A stretch of 41,082 bases of DNA, taken from contig CAMATU010000007.1 of assembly GCA_945861225.1 (NCBI GenBank), forward strand, positions 1 through 41,082, written 5' to 3'. The position numbers and the translations under genes were made by a program. Under the pieces are notes generated by a model that saw only the letters and a list, made by a program, of their open reading frames with translations, ran no database searches and was not told the DNA's origin. This DNA comes from Klebsiella pneumoniae (GTDB lineage Bacteria; Pseudomonadota; Gammaproteobacteria; Ga0077536). Below are positions 1 to 6,370 of the stretch, piece after piece (positions within the stretch are counted from its first letter, which is position 1; each line of letters begins with the position of its first letter).

Positions 1-510
1 GGCATCTTTCTGCCAGCACTTCTTAATGATCTCGAAGTGATCGTAATAGAGGTCCTTTTTCAGTGCTTCATAGGATTCCTCGCTGAACGAACCGTCGAGT
101 CCGCGGATCTGCTGGCCGAGCACGTTGACCCAGCGCGGCTGATAACCACGCGCGAAACCCGCGAAGGCGCGGCCCTTGGTCATCTGGTCGAGCATCGCGA
201 TGTCTTCGGCGATGCGCACCGGATTATGCGACGGCAACACCAGGCCGAGCTGACCAACGTTAATGCGCTTGGTCTGCATGCCGAAGTAAAGATCGAGCAT
301 GATCGGATTGGTCGATACTTCCTCGCCTTCGATATGAAAGTGATGCTCGGTAAAGCCGACGCCGTAGTAGCCGTGCTCGTCCATGTAGCAGATCTGCTCG
401 GACAACTCACCGAGCATGTTCTGATAGAGATCGGTACGCCGCCCGGCCATACTTTTCTGAATATCGGCAAAGCTGCCAATGGACGGCAAATAAAATGCAC
501 CAACTTTCAT
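1..510 (-). CDS. Luciferase-like flavin-dependent monooxygenase, N-terminal part (cut by window edge)
   Basis: Reading the minus strand from the ATG at 510 gives 170 residues that run off the window at base 1. The start MKVGAFYLPSIG, the segment GVGFTEHHF and the later LGLVLPSHNPVRIAEDIAMLDQ are typical of the luciferase-like monooxygenase (LLM) superfamily, a TIM-barrel flavin fold that uses reduced FMN or F420. The EHH motif lies at the end of an early beta strand where this family binds substrate and flavin. A ribosome site (GGGGAG) stands about 7 bases before the ATG. Full-length members are usually 330-400 residues, so roughly half is missing. The substrate cannot be read from sequence. 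Two other LLM genes occur in this window (18141-19118 and 35159-36403), but this one is closest to the bacterial-luciferase-like branch. Confidence 0.88.
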   Translation of the reverse strand, partial: MKVGAFYLPSIGSFADIQKSMAGRRTDLYQNMLGELSEQICYMDEHGYYGVGFTEHHFHIEGEEVSTNPIMLDLYFGMQTKRINVGQLGLVLPSHNPVRIAEDIAMLDQMTKGRAFAGFARGYQPRWVNVLGQQIRGLDGSFSEESYEALKKDLYYDHFEIIKKCWQKDA

Positions 511-586
511 GCTGTAACTCCCCTGGCTTGGCCCTGTAGCTCGGGGGATCCCAAGTACCGCAGGTGCGACCAATGGAGGAATCATC

Positions 587-742
587 ATGGAAGGCGGCGG
601 CGAGAGAATTGATCCACATCAAGGTTTGCGACAGGGTGGTGTGCGGCGGTCCCAAATTGGCGCACGGGGGCGGGCCGCGACTGTGCACATCCGTAGGACG
701 CCGGCACCGGGAAAGAGTGGCGCGTCCGCATCCACAGCCTGA
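587..742 (+). CDS. Possible small ORF, 51 residues, unknown
   Basis: An ATG at 587 has a strong ribosome site (GGAGGA, 575-580) with 6-base spacing and opens 51 codons ending in TGA at 740-742. The product is arginine- and glycine-rich with no hydrophobic core, so the codon content does not look selected. The ribosome site is the only real support. It may be a relic start of a lost gene whose 3' part survives in the adjacent repeat relic. No function is proposed. Confidence 0.2.
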   Translation: MEGGGERIDPHQGLRQGGVRRSQIGARGRAATVHIRRTPAPGKSGASASTA

Positions 743-745
743 ACG

Positions 746-869
746 CAGCGCGATATTGTCTGTCAACTTGATCTACTGTTCGCGCTGCTCAAGGACCAGA
801 AGGTGCGTGCGGCGCACTTGAACTGCGTACCCGCGCCTGTTTGAGGCGGACTCCGTAACTTATGCTCGC
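746..869 (+). repeat. Diverged 120-base repeat, copy A
   Basis: This segment aligns along its length with 5837-5957. Both start near CAGCG, share TCAACTTGATCT and end with ACTTATGCTCGC. In one frame both encode QLDL-FAL-(6)-RAA-LNCV-APV, and many differences fall at third codon positions. That suggests two relics of the same protein-coding sequence. Copy A is closed by a TGA right after APV. Confidence 0.6.
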
Positions 870-1075
870 GGTAGCACCTGGCAAAAGTTCAGCCACTCGC
901 CCGTTGTCCAGGTATCGAAAGCTTCGGATTAGGCCGTGGCCGGCGCCGAATCCGCGAAAGACTTCCCACATGCGACGGACCGCCGAAACGCAATCGGCGG
1001 ATTGAAATTAATGAAGAGACGATATCGAATACCGGCACCAACTGCCGCGACCGATTAACTACCTGGAGTACTGGC

Positions 1076-1356
1076 GTGAAATCCCGAATTAAATTGAGCG
1101 CGTTGATCGTCGGCCTTACTATCGGCCTCGGCGCAGTCGCGGATACGCAGCTCACCGAAATGTTGCAGCGTTTGCTGGCGATCGATATCAAGCCCGGCGC
1201 TGGCTTCAGCGCGAAGGTACGCGTACCGCCAGGGGAGTTGTACGACCCTTTGGTCATGCGTGAACACGCTGGCGCGGTGTGGCTGAATGACGATGGCAAG
1301 GTCAAAGTTGATAAGGGCAGCCGGATGGCTTCATCGTGGAGATCAAGCCGGAATAA
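1076..1356 (+). pseudogene. Decayed exported protein
   Basis: A GTG at 1076 with GGAG eight bases upstream starts a good Sec signal peptide (MKSRIKLSALIVGLTIGLGA then ADTQ). About 60 plausible mature residues follow, ending near WLNDDGK. The frame then turns to low-quality sequence. In another frame the text resumes as PDGFIVEIKPE and stops at 1356, which reads like a genuine protein end. The simplest reading is an internal deletion plus frameshift in a secreted, possibly beta-propeller, protein. The parent family could not be named with confidence. The open frame from 1076 continues to 1384, but its last 20 residues look random. Confidence 0.5.
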
Positions 1357-1430
1357 CGGCGCCGGTCACCCACAAGAGTACTAAGACAATAAATCCGATC
1401 AGTGTCATCGATTCCGACAGGACAACGTAG

Positions 1431-1829
1431 ATGAGCATTTCCATCGTAGGCACTTGGCGCCTGGTGCGCGCAGAGACCGTGGCTGGTGACGGCAGGTATT
1501 TGCCGCCGCCCTACGGCGGCGAGAAGGCAATGGGTCACCTCGTCTTCAACGCCGACGGCCGAATGATGGCGGTGTTGTGCGACGGTCGATCCGCGCTACC
1601 GGACAGCCTGAGTCGCGAATACAACTCGTATTGTGGCAACTACACCTTCGATGGGAGCCAATTGACGACGCGGGTCGACGCCTCCGCGGCGGGGATTGCA
1701 CTGGGCTCAGTGCAAGTTCGGGATGTCACGACCGAAGGAGATCTGATGGTCCTGCGGCCGCCACCGCGCGTTACTGGTGAAAGCGTCGAGCAACGGATCC
1801 TGTACTGGGAGAAGATCTCCGGGCGGTGA
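1431..1829 (+). CDS. Lipocalin-like domain protein
   Basis: A 132-residue cytoplasmic protein. The opening SIVGTWRLVRAE, the central MGHLVFNADGRMMAVL and the closing EQRILYWEKI are hallmarks of the lipocalin-like family Pfam PF13924 (Lipocalin_5). This is a small beta-barrel found singly in many proteobacteria and fungi, often beside oxidoreductases, with no proven general activity. Length matches the family (about 130-150). There is no signal peptide. The ribosome site is weak (AGG about 10 bases upstream). It stands alone between a decayed gene and a MITE-like element. The ligand is unknown. Confidence 0.8.
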   Translation: MSISIVGTWRLVRAETVAGDGRYLPPPYGGEKAMGHLVFNADGRMMAVLCDGRSALPDSLSREYNSYCGNYTFDGSQLTTRVDASAAGIALGSVQVRDVTTEGDLMVLRPPPRVTGESVEQRILYWEKISGR

Positions 1830-1913
1830 CGTCAATCTCGGTCGAGACTTGAAACCGAGCGCTATTTGGCCAAAGCGGATGAGTGCCTGGAGAACGCGGC
1901 TCGTGAATGAAGA

Positions 1914-2077
1914 AGGATGTTCAGAGCTTGCCTTTTGCCTTTCGTTAGCGCATTGATTCGATACAGTGTCGGCTGTGATGCGAATAGCCCGATGAAAATA
2001 TCGATACGAATTCATGGCGATTGCGGACGCGCTTTGGGTTTGGTTTTGACGCGGGCAAAAGGCAAGCTCTGACACCC
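1914..2077. mobile_element. MITE-like element, copy 1
   Basis: A 164-base element bounded by an imperfect terminal inverted repeat. The left end is CAGAGCTTGCCTTTTGCC and the right end is GGCAAAAGGCAAGCTCTG followed by ACACCC. It aligns with 4264-4400, sharing the interior CGATGAAAATATCG and the right half almost entirely. This copy carries roughly 25 extra bases in its left half and a T in the left end (ATGTTCAG instead of GTGTCAG). It has no ORF, so it must be mobilised in trans. It sits just upstream of the aldo/keto reductase and could affect its transcription. Confidence 0.7.
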
Positions 2078-2130
2078 ATCCCCGCTTCAGACCCGCTTCC
2101 AGTCGGGATAAATCGAACCAGGAGATGCAG

Positions 2131-3177
2131 ATGAACTATCGACCGTTGGGGAGAACCGGATTACGTGTCTCGGAGCTATGCTTCGGGACGATGACCTTCG
2201 GCGGCGAAGGGATGTACAAGGTGATTGGCGAGACTGCGCAGGCAGAGGCCGATCGCCTGGTCGGCAGGTGTCTCGATGAAGGGATCAATTTCTTCGATAC
2301 TGCGGACACCTACTCGGGCGGACGTTCCGAACAGATCCTGGGCAGGGCGCTCGGTGCACGTCGGCAGGAAGTCGTGGTGGCGACGAAGGTACGCGGGCGG
2401 GTTGGACCGGGGCCGAATGATGTCGGTCTGTCACGCGGTCACATCATGGACTCAGTCGACCGCAGCTTGCAGCGCCTTGGCACCGATTACATCGATCTCT
2501 ATCAGATCCACGGCTACGACGCTTTGTCTCCGTGGGACGAAACCTTGCGCGCACTCGACGATTTGGTGCGCACCGGCAAGGTTCGCTATATCGGCGCTTC
2601 GAATCTGGCAGCGTGGCATCTGATGAAGGCGCTGGGGATCAGCGCGCACGACCGCCTGGCGCGCTTCGAGACGATGCAGTCGTACTATTCGCTGGCCGGC
2701 CGCGATGTGGAACGCGAATTGTGCCCATTGCTGGAATCCGAGCAGGTGGGTTTACTCATCTGGAGTCCGCTGGCGGGCGGCTTCCTCAGTGGAAAATTCT
2801 CGCGTACCCAGCAGGGACCCGCGGGGGCGCGCCGGGCGAGTTTCAATTTTCCGCCAGTCGATGAGACGCGCGCCTATGTGGCCCTGGATGCATTGGCCGA
2901 GGTCGCGCACGAGCACCAGGTCTCGGTCGCGCGCGTCGCCCTCGCCTGGCTGCTGCACCAGCGCGTAACTACCAGCGTGATCATCGGCGCACGCGACGAA
3001 GCGCAGCTGCGCGACAACCTGGCCGCGCGCGCACTCCAGCTGAGCACCTCGCAGTTGGAACGTCTGGACACGGCCAGCGCGTTGCCGCTCGAGTACCCGG
3101 GCTGGATGATCGCAATGCAGGCGCGCGATCGACTGCAGGCGATGTCGCCGGAGGAGCGCTTTGCCAAAGTGACTTAG
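2131..3177 (+). CDS. Aldo/keto reductase, NADPH-dependent
   Basis: A 348-residue soluble oxidoreductase of the AKR superfamily, (alpha/beta)8 barrel, reducing aldehydes or ketones with NADPH. The whole tetrad is visible: Asp56 in FFDTAD, Tyr61, Lys86 in ATKVRGR and His127 in LYQIHGYD. The late SVIIGARDEAQL segment is the cofactor-phosphate-binding region. The start was set at ATG 2131 because GGAG (2121-2124) is then 6 bases away and MNYRPLGRTGLRVS is the normal family start. An ATG at 2125 overlaps the ribosome site. It resembles the YajO/IolS-like AKR group. The BKACE gene follows 100 bases downstream on the same strand and may share a transcript. The substrate is not predictable. Confidence 0.93.
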   Translation: MNYRPLGRTGLRVSELCFGTMTFGGEGMYKVIGETAQAEADRLVGRCLDEGINFFDTADTYSGGRSEQILGRALGARRQEVVVATKVRGRVGPGPNDVGLSRGHIMDSVDRSLQRLGTDYIDLYQIHGYDALSPWDETLRALDDLVRTGKVRYIGASNLAAWHLMKALGISAHDRLARFETMQSYYSLAGRDVERELCPLLESEQVGLLIWSPLAGGFLSGKFSRTQQGPAGARRASFNFPPVDETRAYVALDALAEVAHEHQVSVARVALAWLLHQRVTTSVIIGARDEAQLRDNLAARALQLSTSQLERLDTASALPLEYPGWMIAMQARDRLQAMSPEERFAKVT

Positions 3178-3277
3178 TCTTCGCTGTTACTGTCCCCCTG
3201 CGCTGCCCTATTTGCAGAAATTCCGCTCTGCTGACTGAATCGACCACGACACGCAGCAGAAATAAAGAGGAGACGCC

Positions 3278-4201
3278 GTGACTGACAAGATCATCATCGA
3301 GGTACGCATCAACGAGTACGCGATGCGTGACGAGAATTCGAACGTGCCCTATAGCCCTGAGGAGATTGCAGCCGATGCACTGGCCTGTGGGCGCGAGGGC
3401 GCGGCGATCATTCACTATCATGCCCGAGAAGCGGTGAGCGGCGCACCGGCCACGGCACTTGAGCTGTATGCCGACACCGCACGACGGATCAAGGTTGCGA
3501 GCGATCTCATCACTATGCCGACCTTGGGAGCGTGGACCTTGCCCTCGGTCGAGGCGCGTATCGCACACGTGGTGGCGATGGCAGCCGACGTGGCCACGCG
3601 GCCCGATCTCGCCCCCATCGACATGGCAAGTAGCAACGTTGATTTCTACGACCCCAAGCAGAAGCGCTTTCGCACCGAGGACACGGTGTACATCAACACC
3701 ACCCGGACCTGGCGCTACTTCGCCGATACCTTGCGCGGCATCGGCGTGAAGCCTTACCAGGCATTATGGAACGTGTCCTCGATCCGGCACACCGCGGCAT
3801 TGGTGGAAATGGGTGTGTTCAGCACGCCACTCTACTGCGGCATCGTCTTAAGCGAGCACTGGCTGCTCGCGGGCAATCCGGGCACGGTCAAGGGTATGCA
3901 GGCCATGCTCGACTTCCTGCCGGCGACCCAGGACTGGCAGTGGTCGGTCATGTGCGCGGGCGGCAACTTGTTCGCAGTGGCGGCCGCGGCGATGGAGCGT
4001 GGCGGTCACATCGCTATCGGGCTGGGCGACTATCCTTATGTCGAACTCGAACGGCCCACCAATGCGGCACTGGTTGCGCGCATCGTGCGCCTGGCGCGCG
4101 ACATGGGCCGCGAAGTGGCGACACCGGACGAAGCACGCGCAATGCTGGGCTTGGCTTGCGCCTCGGCGCGCAACTGCGCGCCGCAGTCGTCATCGCTGTG
4201 A
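3278..4201 (+). CDS. Beta-keto acid cleavage enzyme (BKACE, DUF849)
   Basis: A 307-residue TIM-barrel zinc enzyme of Pfam PF05853. Family members condense a beta-keto acid with acetyl-CoA to give acetoacetate and a new acyl-CoA; the founder is Kce of lysine fermentation. The start IIIEVRINEYAMRDEN and the block AAIIHYHAR are diagnostic. His46 and His48 fall exactly where the Kce zinc ligands are numbered. The GTG start at 3278 has GAGGAG 5 bases before it. The MCAGGNLF and IAIGLGDYPY segments are the usual C-terminal loop strands that shape the substrate pocket. The subfamily, and so the keto acid used, cannot be assigned by eye. It follows the aldo/keto reductase in the same direction and ends just before a MITE-like element. 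Confidence 0.92.
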   Translation: MTDKIIIEVRINEYAMRDENSNVPYSPEEIAADALACGREGAAIIHYHAREAVSGAPATALELYADTARRIKVASDLITMPTLGAWTLPSVEARIAHVVAMAADVATRPDLAPIDMASSNVDFYDPKQKRFRTEDTVYINTTRTWRYFADTLRGIGVKPYQALWNVSSIRHTAALVEMGVFSTPLYCGIVLSEHWLLAGNPGTVKGMQAMLDFLPATQDWQWSVMCAGGNLFAVAAAAMERGGHIAIGLGDYPYVELERPTNAALVARIVRLARDMGREVATPDEARAMLGLACASARNCAPQSSSL

Positions 4202-4263
4202 CAACTGCCGCGACGCTCTTCAGCCGTTGCAACACCACATCGAACCGCCGCGCCAGCGGAAGA

Positions 4264-4400
4264 AGGGTGTCAGAGCTTGTCTTTTGCCTTTCATCGACGC
4301 ATCGATGCGGATAGGCCGATGAAAATATCGCTACGACTTCATGGTGCTTGCGCACGCGCTTGGCGCTTTAGACGCGGGCAAAAGGCAAGCTCTGACACCC
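4264..4400. mobile_element. MITE-like element, copy 2
   Basis: A 137-base copy with near-perfect terminal inverted repeats: GGGTGTCAGAGCTTGTCTTT at the left, and GGCAAAAGGCAAGCTCTG plus ACACCC at the right. The interior matches copy 1 (1914-2077), including CGATGAAAATATCG and the ACGCGGGCAAAAGGC right flank. Just outside the right end, CTGACACCCATCCCC repeats the terminal motif, and copy 1 is also followed by CATCCCC, so the true boundary may be a few bases further out. No ORF. Confidence 0.72.
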
Positions 4401-4556
4401 ACTGACACCCATCCCCACAAGATCTCTGGCCCCTTGAACTCCTATCTGAATGCATACGCGAATTCTGACCGATCGGTCCTTGTCACGACGACGTCTTCTA
4501 ACTACACTCGCGATCGGATCTGAACCTCGACCTGATCGGGTAGTAGGATTCACCCG

Positions 4557-4579
4557 GGGCCCGAAAGGGCCCTTTTTTT
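4557..4579 (+). terminator. Rho-independent terminator
   Basis: A perfect 6-bp stem GGGCCC (4557-4562) and GGGCCC (4567-4572) with a GAAA tetraloop is followed at once by seven T residues (4573-4579). On the minus strand the T-run would precede the hairpin, so it acts on plus-strand transcripts. It would stop readthrough from the BKACE side before it runs antisense into the DUF3800 gene. Confidence 0.85.
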
Positions 4580-4582
4580 GTC

Positions 4583-5359
4583 TCATAGACGGACAATTCC
4601 GGCAGGATCTGATGACGAAGCTACTTTGCATAAGATTGGGTCCATGCGAGCGAAATAGCCATGGCCTGTTTTCTTCTTGATATACGCGGATGGCGCGACG
4701 TGCTGATAAAGGTTGAAAGCGCCCAGGTCTGCGACTTGGATGAAATATGAATGGGCTGAATCTTTGAAATACGGATCTTCCACAAGATTCTTGATTTGGA
4801 GATTGCGGTAACCCGCACCGTATCGTGCTTGGTTGGGGACGGGGTTGTAGCGCCGCATCTTTCTAAGTATCTGTGTAATCTTTTTTGTTTCGGACATGTC
4901 CGGCACTATCATTCCGAAATCTGCGGGATTAGCTGGGCCATTGAAGTTTCGGTGCGACAGGGTATTCGAGAATCGCTGGATCAGCGCGCCCCACGCATTC
5001 TCTAATACGTCGTATCCGAGAGCCTTAGTAGATTTATCGACAACTACGTTAATTACGGTCAAGTCCGTCATCCCGGCAATTTCGTTCGTGAAATGCCGAA
5101 TGATTGAGAGGCGATCATTGCGCTTAATACGAACAAGAGGGCCAGGTCTATTCAGGAAGTGCGCTGCATGGATCTCCTCGCGTAGTAGTAGGCCAAAGGT
5201 GGTTCGCATACGTGTGCGAAAATCTACGACTTGTTCCAGATACTCATTCCAGCGGAGCTCATGGATGACCACTCCTGAGAGGGCGAAATACGGCGAGGCG
5301 CCGGGCCTAAGCCCGGAATCTCCGCTTTCGTCAACGTAAAGAAGTACATAATTCGGCAA
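4583..5359 (-). CDS. DUF3800 family protein
   Basis: A 258-residue protein with the family signature near the N-terminus, YVDESGDSG (Asp10, Glu11, Asp14). This is the acidic first strand of an RNase-H-like fold proposed for DUF3800 (Pfam PF12686). Later family-like features are EIHAAHFL, the VINVVVDKS strand, MIVPDMSETKK and the C-terminal YFIQVADLGAFNLYQH helix. DUF3800 genes are scattered accessory genes often seen near mobile or defence loci, with no proven biochemistry. The likely start is TTG at 5359, because no ATG or GTG is in frame nearby. The upstream 67-codon gene ends 11 bases before, so the two are probably cotranscribed. Base composition here is clearly more AT-rich than in the flanking metabolic genes, suggesting horizontal acquisition. 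Confidence 0.85.
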   Translation of the reverse strand: MPNYVLLYVDESGDSGLRPGASPYFALSGVVIHELRWNEYLEQVVDFRTRMRTTFGLLLREEIHAAHFLNRPGPLVRIKRNDRLSIIRHFTNEIAGMTDLTVINVVVDKSTKALGYDVLENAWGALIQRFSNTLSHRNFNGPANPADFGMIVPDMSETKKITQILRKMRRYNPVPNQARYGAGYRNLQIKNLVEDPYFKDSAHSYFIQVADLGAFNLYQHVAPSAYIKKKTGHGYFARMDPILCKVASSSDPAGIVRL

Positions 5360-5370
5360 CCTAACGACAA

Positions 5371-5574
5371 TTAATTTTCCGAAAGGACAGCTTGCAATTC
5401 ATCATTTCGAATGGAATAACTGGCCGATCGAATTGCTTCAAATAGTTGCGAATACTCTAACCCGGCTTCGGGCACTAAAACAAAAAGCTCGTCTGAGCGG
5501 TAGGCTCTAGGCAAATTAAATGACCCGTTTGCGGACGCACCGCTTCGCTGCTGTGGTTGAGTCTGGACTGACAT
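5371..5574 (-). CDS. Small protein upstream of DUF3800, unknown
   Basis: A 67-residue reading frame. The ATG at 5574 has AGGA directly upstream, and the TAA lies 11 bases before the DUF3800 start. The N-terminal 20 residues are polar (Gln, Ser, Gly). The rest (YRSDELFVLVPEAGLEYSQL, then FEAIRSASYSIRNDELQAVLSEN) looks like a small folded alpha/beta domain, with codon use like its partner. I do not recognise the family. The tight spacing suggests a partner or regulator of the DUF3800 protein, but that is inference from position only. Confidence 0.55.
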   Translation of the reverse strand: MSVQTQPQQRSGASANGSFNLPRAYRSDELFVLVPEAGLEYSQLFEAIRSASYSIRNDELQAVLSEN

Positions 5575-5991
5575 TCCTGTCGCTTCGGGCCTAGCAGCCT
5601 GTCGGACTTAGGAGGAATCTGCTACGACGCTTGAACAGCGGTCCATATTCGCGCGCATTTTTGTTAAAAAGGTCAGGACTATTCCCAAGCAACGCGACGC
5701 CGCAGAGGCCGATCAGGAGCAGCCGAATGTAAAGATAATTTTGACCAGGGTCCTTTGTCGAGACTTCTCGGCGTATAACGGTACAAGCGCTCAAGCTTCG
5801 CGCGTGCGCGCGCTTCGCTCTGCAGCCGCCGCTCACCAGCGTTATATTGCCTATCAACTTGATCTGCCTTTTGCACTGCGCGACGGCCAGATAGCGCGCG
5901 CGGCGTACTTAAACTGCGTGTCCGCGCCCGTTTTACGCTGGATGACTTATGCTCGCTGAACCCGTGTAGTGCGTTGAGGAGGGCGGCTAAC
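5575..5991. other. Gap with repeat copy B and an IS-end-like sequence
   Basis: About 415 bases without a supported gene. Near 5588-5602 the text CAGCCTGTCGGACTTAG resembles a transposon terminal sequence seen in many proteobacteria, but no mate was found. Repeat copy B occupies 5837-5957. The end of the gap carries a strong ribosome site (AGGAGG, 5977-5982) for the short ORF at 5992. An 88-codon minus-strand frame (5591-5857) with one hydrophobic stretch exists, but it overlaps the repeat and is not supported. Confidence 0.45.
5837..5957 (+). repeat. Diverged 120-base repeat, copy B
   Basis: Partner of 746-869, in the same orientation. In the shared frame it reads on without the stop found in copy A: the APV block continues as LRWMTYAR and ends at a TGA (5957-5959). 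Upstream the frame is open to an ATG at 5741, giving a 72-codon ORF whose first half looks random. Copy B ends about 20 bases before the ribosome site of the CobW operon. Confidence 0.6.
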
Positions 5992-6036
5992 GTGCGTGAT
6001 CCTTACTTCGTTACGTATCCTGGCCTGGCGGCCTGA
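5992..6036 (+). CDS. Possible 14-codon leader peptide
   Basis: A perfect AGGAGG (5977-5982) with 9-base spacing points to the GTG at 5992. That frame encodes VRDPYFVTYPGLAA and stops at TGA 6034-6036, four bases before the ATG of the CxxC protein gene (6041), which has no ribosome site of its own. This is the layout of a translated leader with termination-reinitiation. Alternatives are that the real start of the next gene is GTG 5996 (spacing 13), or that this is the shifted N-terminus of a once longer protein. Confidence 0.35.
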   Translation: MRDPYFVTYPGLAA

Positions 6037-6040
6037 CGCC

Positions 6041-6370
6041 ATGTGCGGCTTTTGCGCTGTATTCAGCGGCGTTCCCCATTGGACTGAGACCGCCAGCGAC
6101 GCTGGTGATCGGGCCCAGCAAAGCGGTGGCCCGGCCTGGCGGTTGGGCCGTCAGCAACGCTTGCGCGTGATCAATGCCGTGGTGGCCCAGTTCGGTTGCC
6201 GGGTCGAGGACTGGATGGGCGGGCAGTTTCTGGTCAGCAGCCAGCGTGGCCGCAGCGAGATGGTCGATCACTTGCCGCAGGTGTGGCGGGTGGTCGAGGA
6301 CATCGCACAACGGTCACTCGATCCGCTTGATCCCGTGTTGCTGGCGGCGCTGCGCCGTGCACCGCCATGA
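6041..6370 (+). CDS. Small CxxC protein coupled to CobW GTPase
   Basis: A 109-residue protein starting MCGFCAVFSGVPHWTE, so a CxxC pair sits at residues 2 and 5. It has a mid segment VAQFGCRVEDWMGGQFLV and a helical end EMVDHLPQVWRVVEDIA. It has no signal peptide and no enzyme motif I recognise. Its stop overlaps the ATG of the CobW-family GTPase gene (ATGA at 6367-6370), so translation is coupled and a shared role is likely. The N-terminal Cys pair would suit metal binding, making it a candidate client or partner of the metal-handling GTPase. A longer version from GTG 5996 is possible. Confidence 0.7.
   Translation: MCGFCAVFSGVPHWTETASDAGDRAQQSGGPAWRLGRQQRLRVINAVVAQFGCRVEDWMGGQFLVSSQRGRSEMVDHLPQVWRVVEDIAQRSLDPLDPVLLAALRRAPP

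Larger units (their letters stand above)
511..1075. other. Non-coding stretch with a coding-like relic
   Basis: About 560 bases without a convincing gene. It holds the upstream region of the minus-strand monooxygenase, a short ORF with a good ribosome site (587-742), and one copy of a diverged repeat (746-869) whose partner lies at 5837-5957. The rest shows nothing recognisable. It looks like eroded sequence, since the next gene (1076-1356) is also broken. Confidence 0.5.
4202..4582. other. Gap holding MITE copy 2 and a terminator
   Basis: The 380 bases between the BKACE gene and the convergent DUF3800 gene hold the MITE-like copy (4264-4400), then about 150 bases of unassigned, AT-richer sequence, then a strong plus-strand intrinsic terminator (4557-4579). 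Bases 4420-4556 could be the body of a small plus-strand RNA ending at that hairpin, but no promoter is clear. Confidence 0.4.

Noticed and set aside
4420..4579. Small regulatory RNA ending in the 4557-4579 terminator
   Set aside because: The terminator is strong, but no promoter or conserved structure was seen before it, so it is mentioned only in the gap entry.
5591..5857. 88-codon minus-strand ORF with a hydrophobic stretch
   Set aside because: It overlaps repeat copy B and an IS-end-like sequence, has no ribosome site and no partner; kept only as a note.
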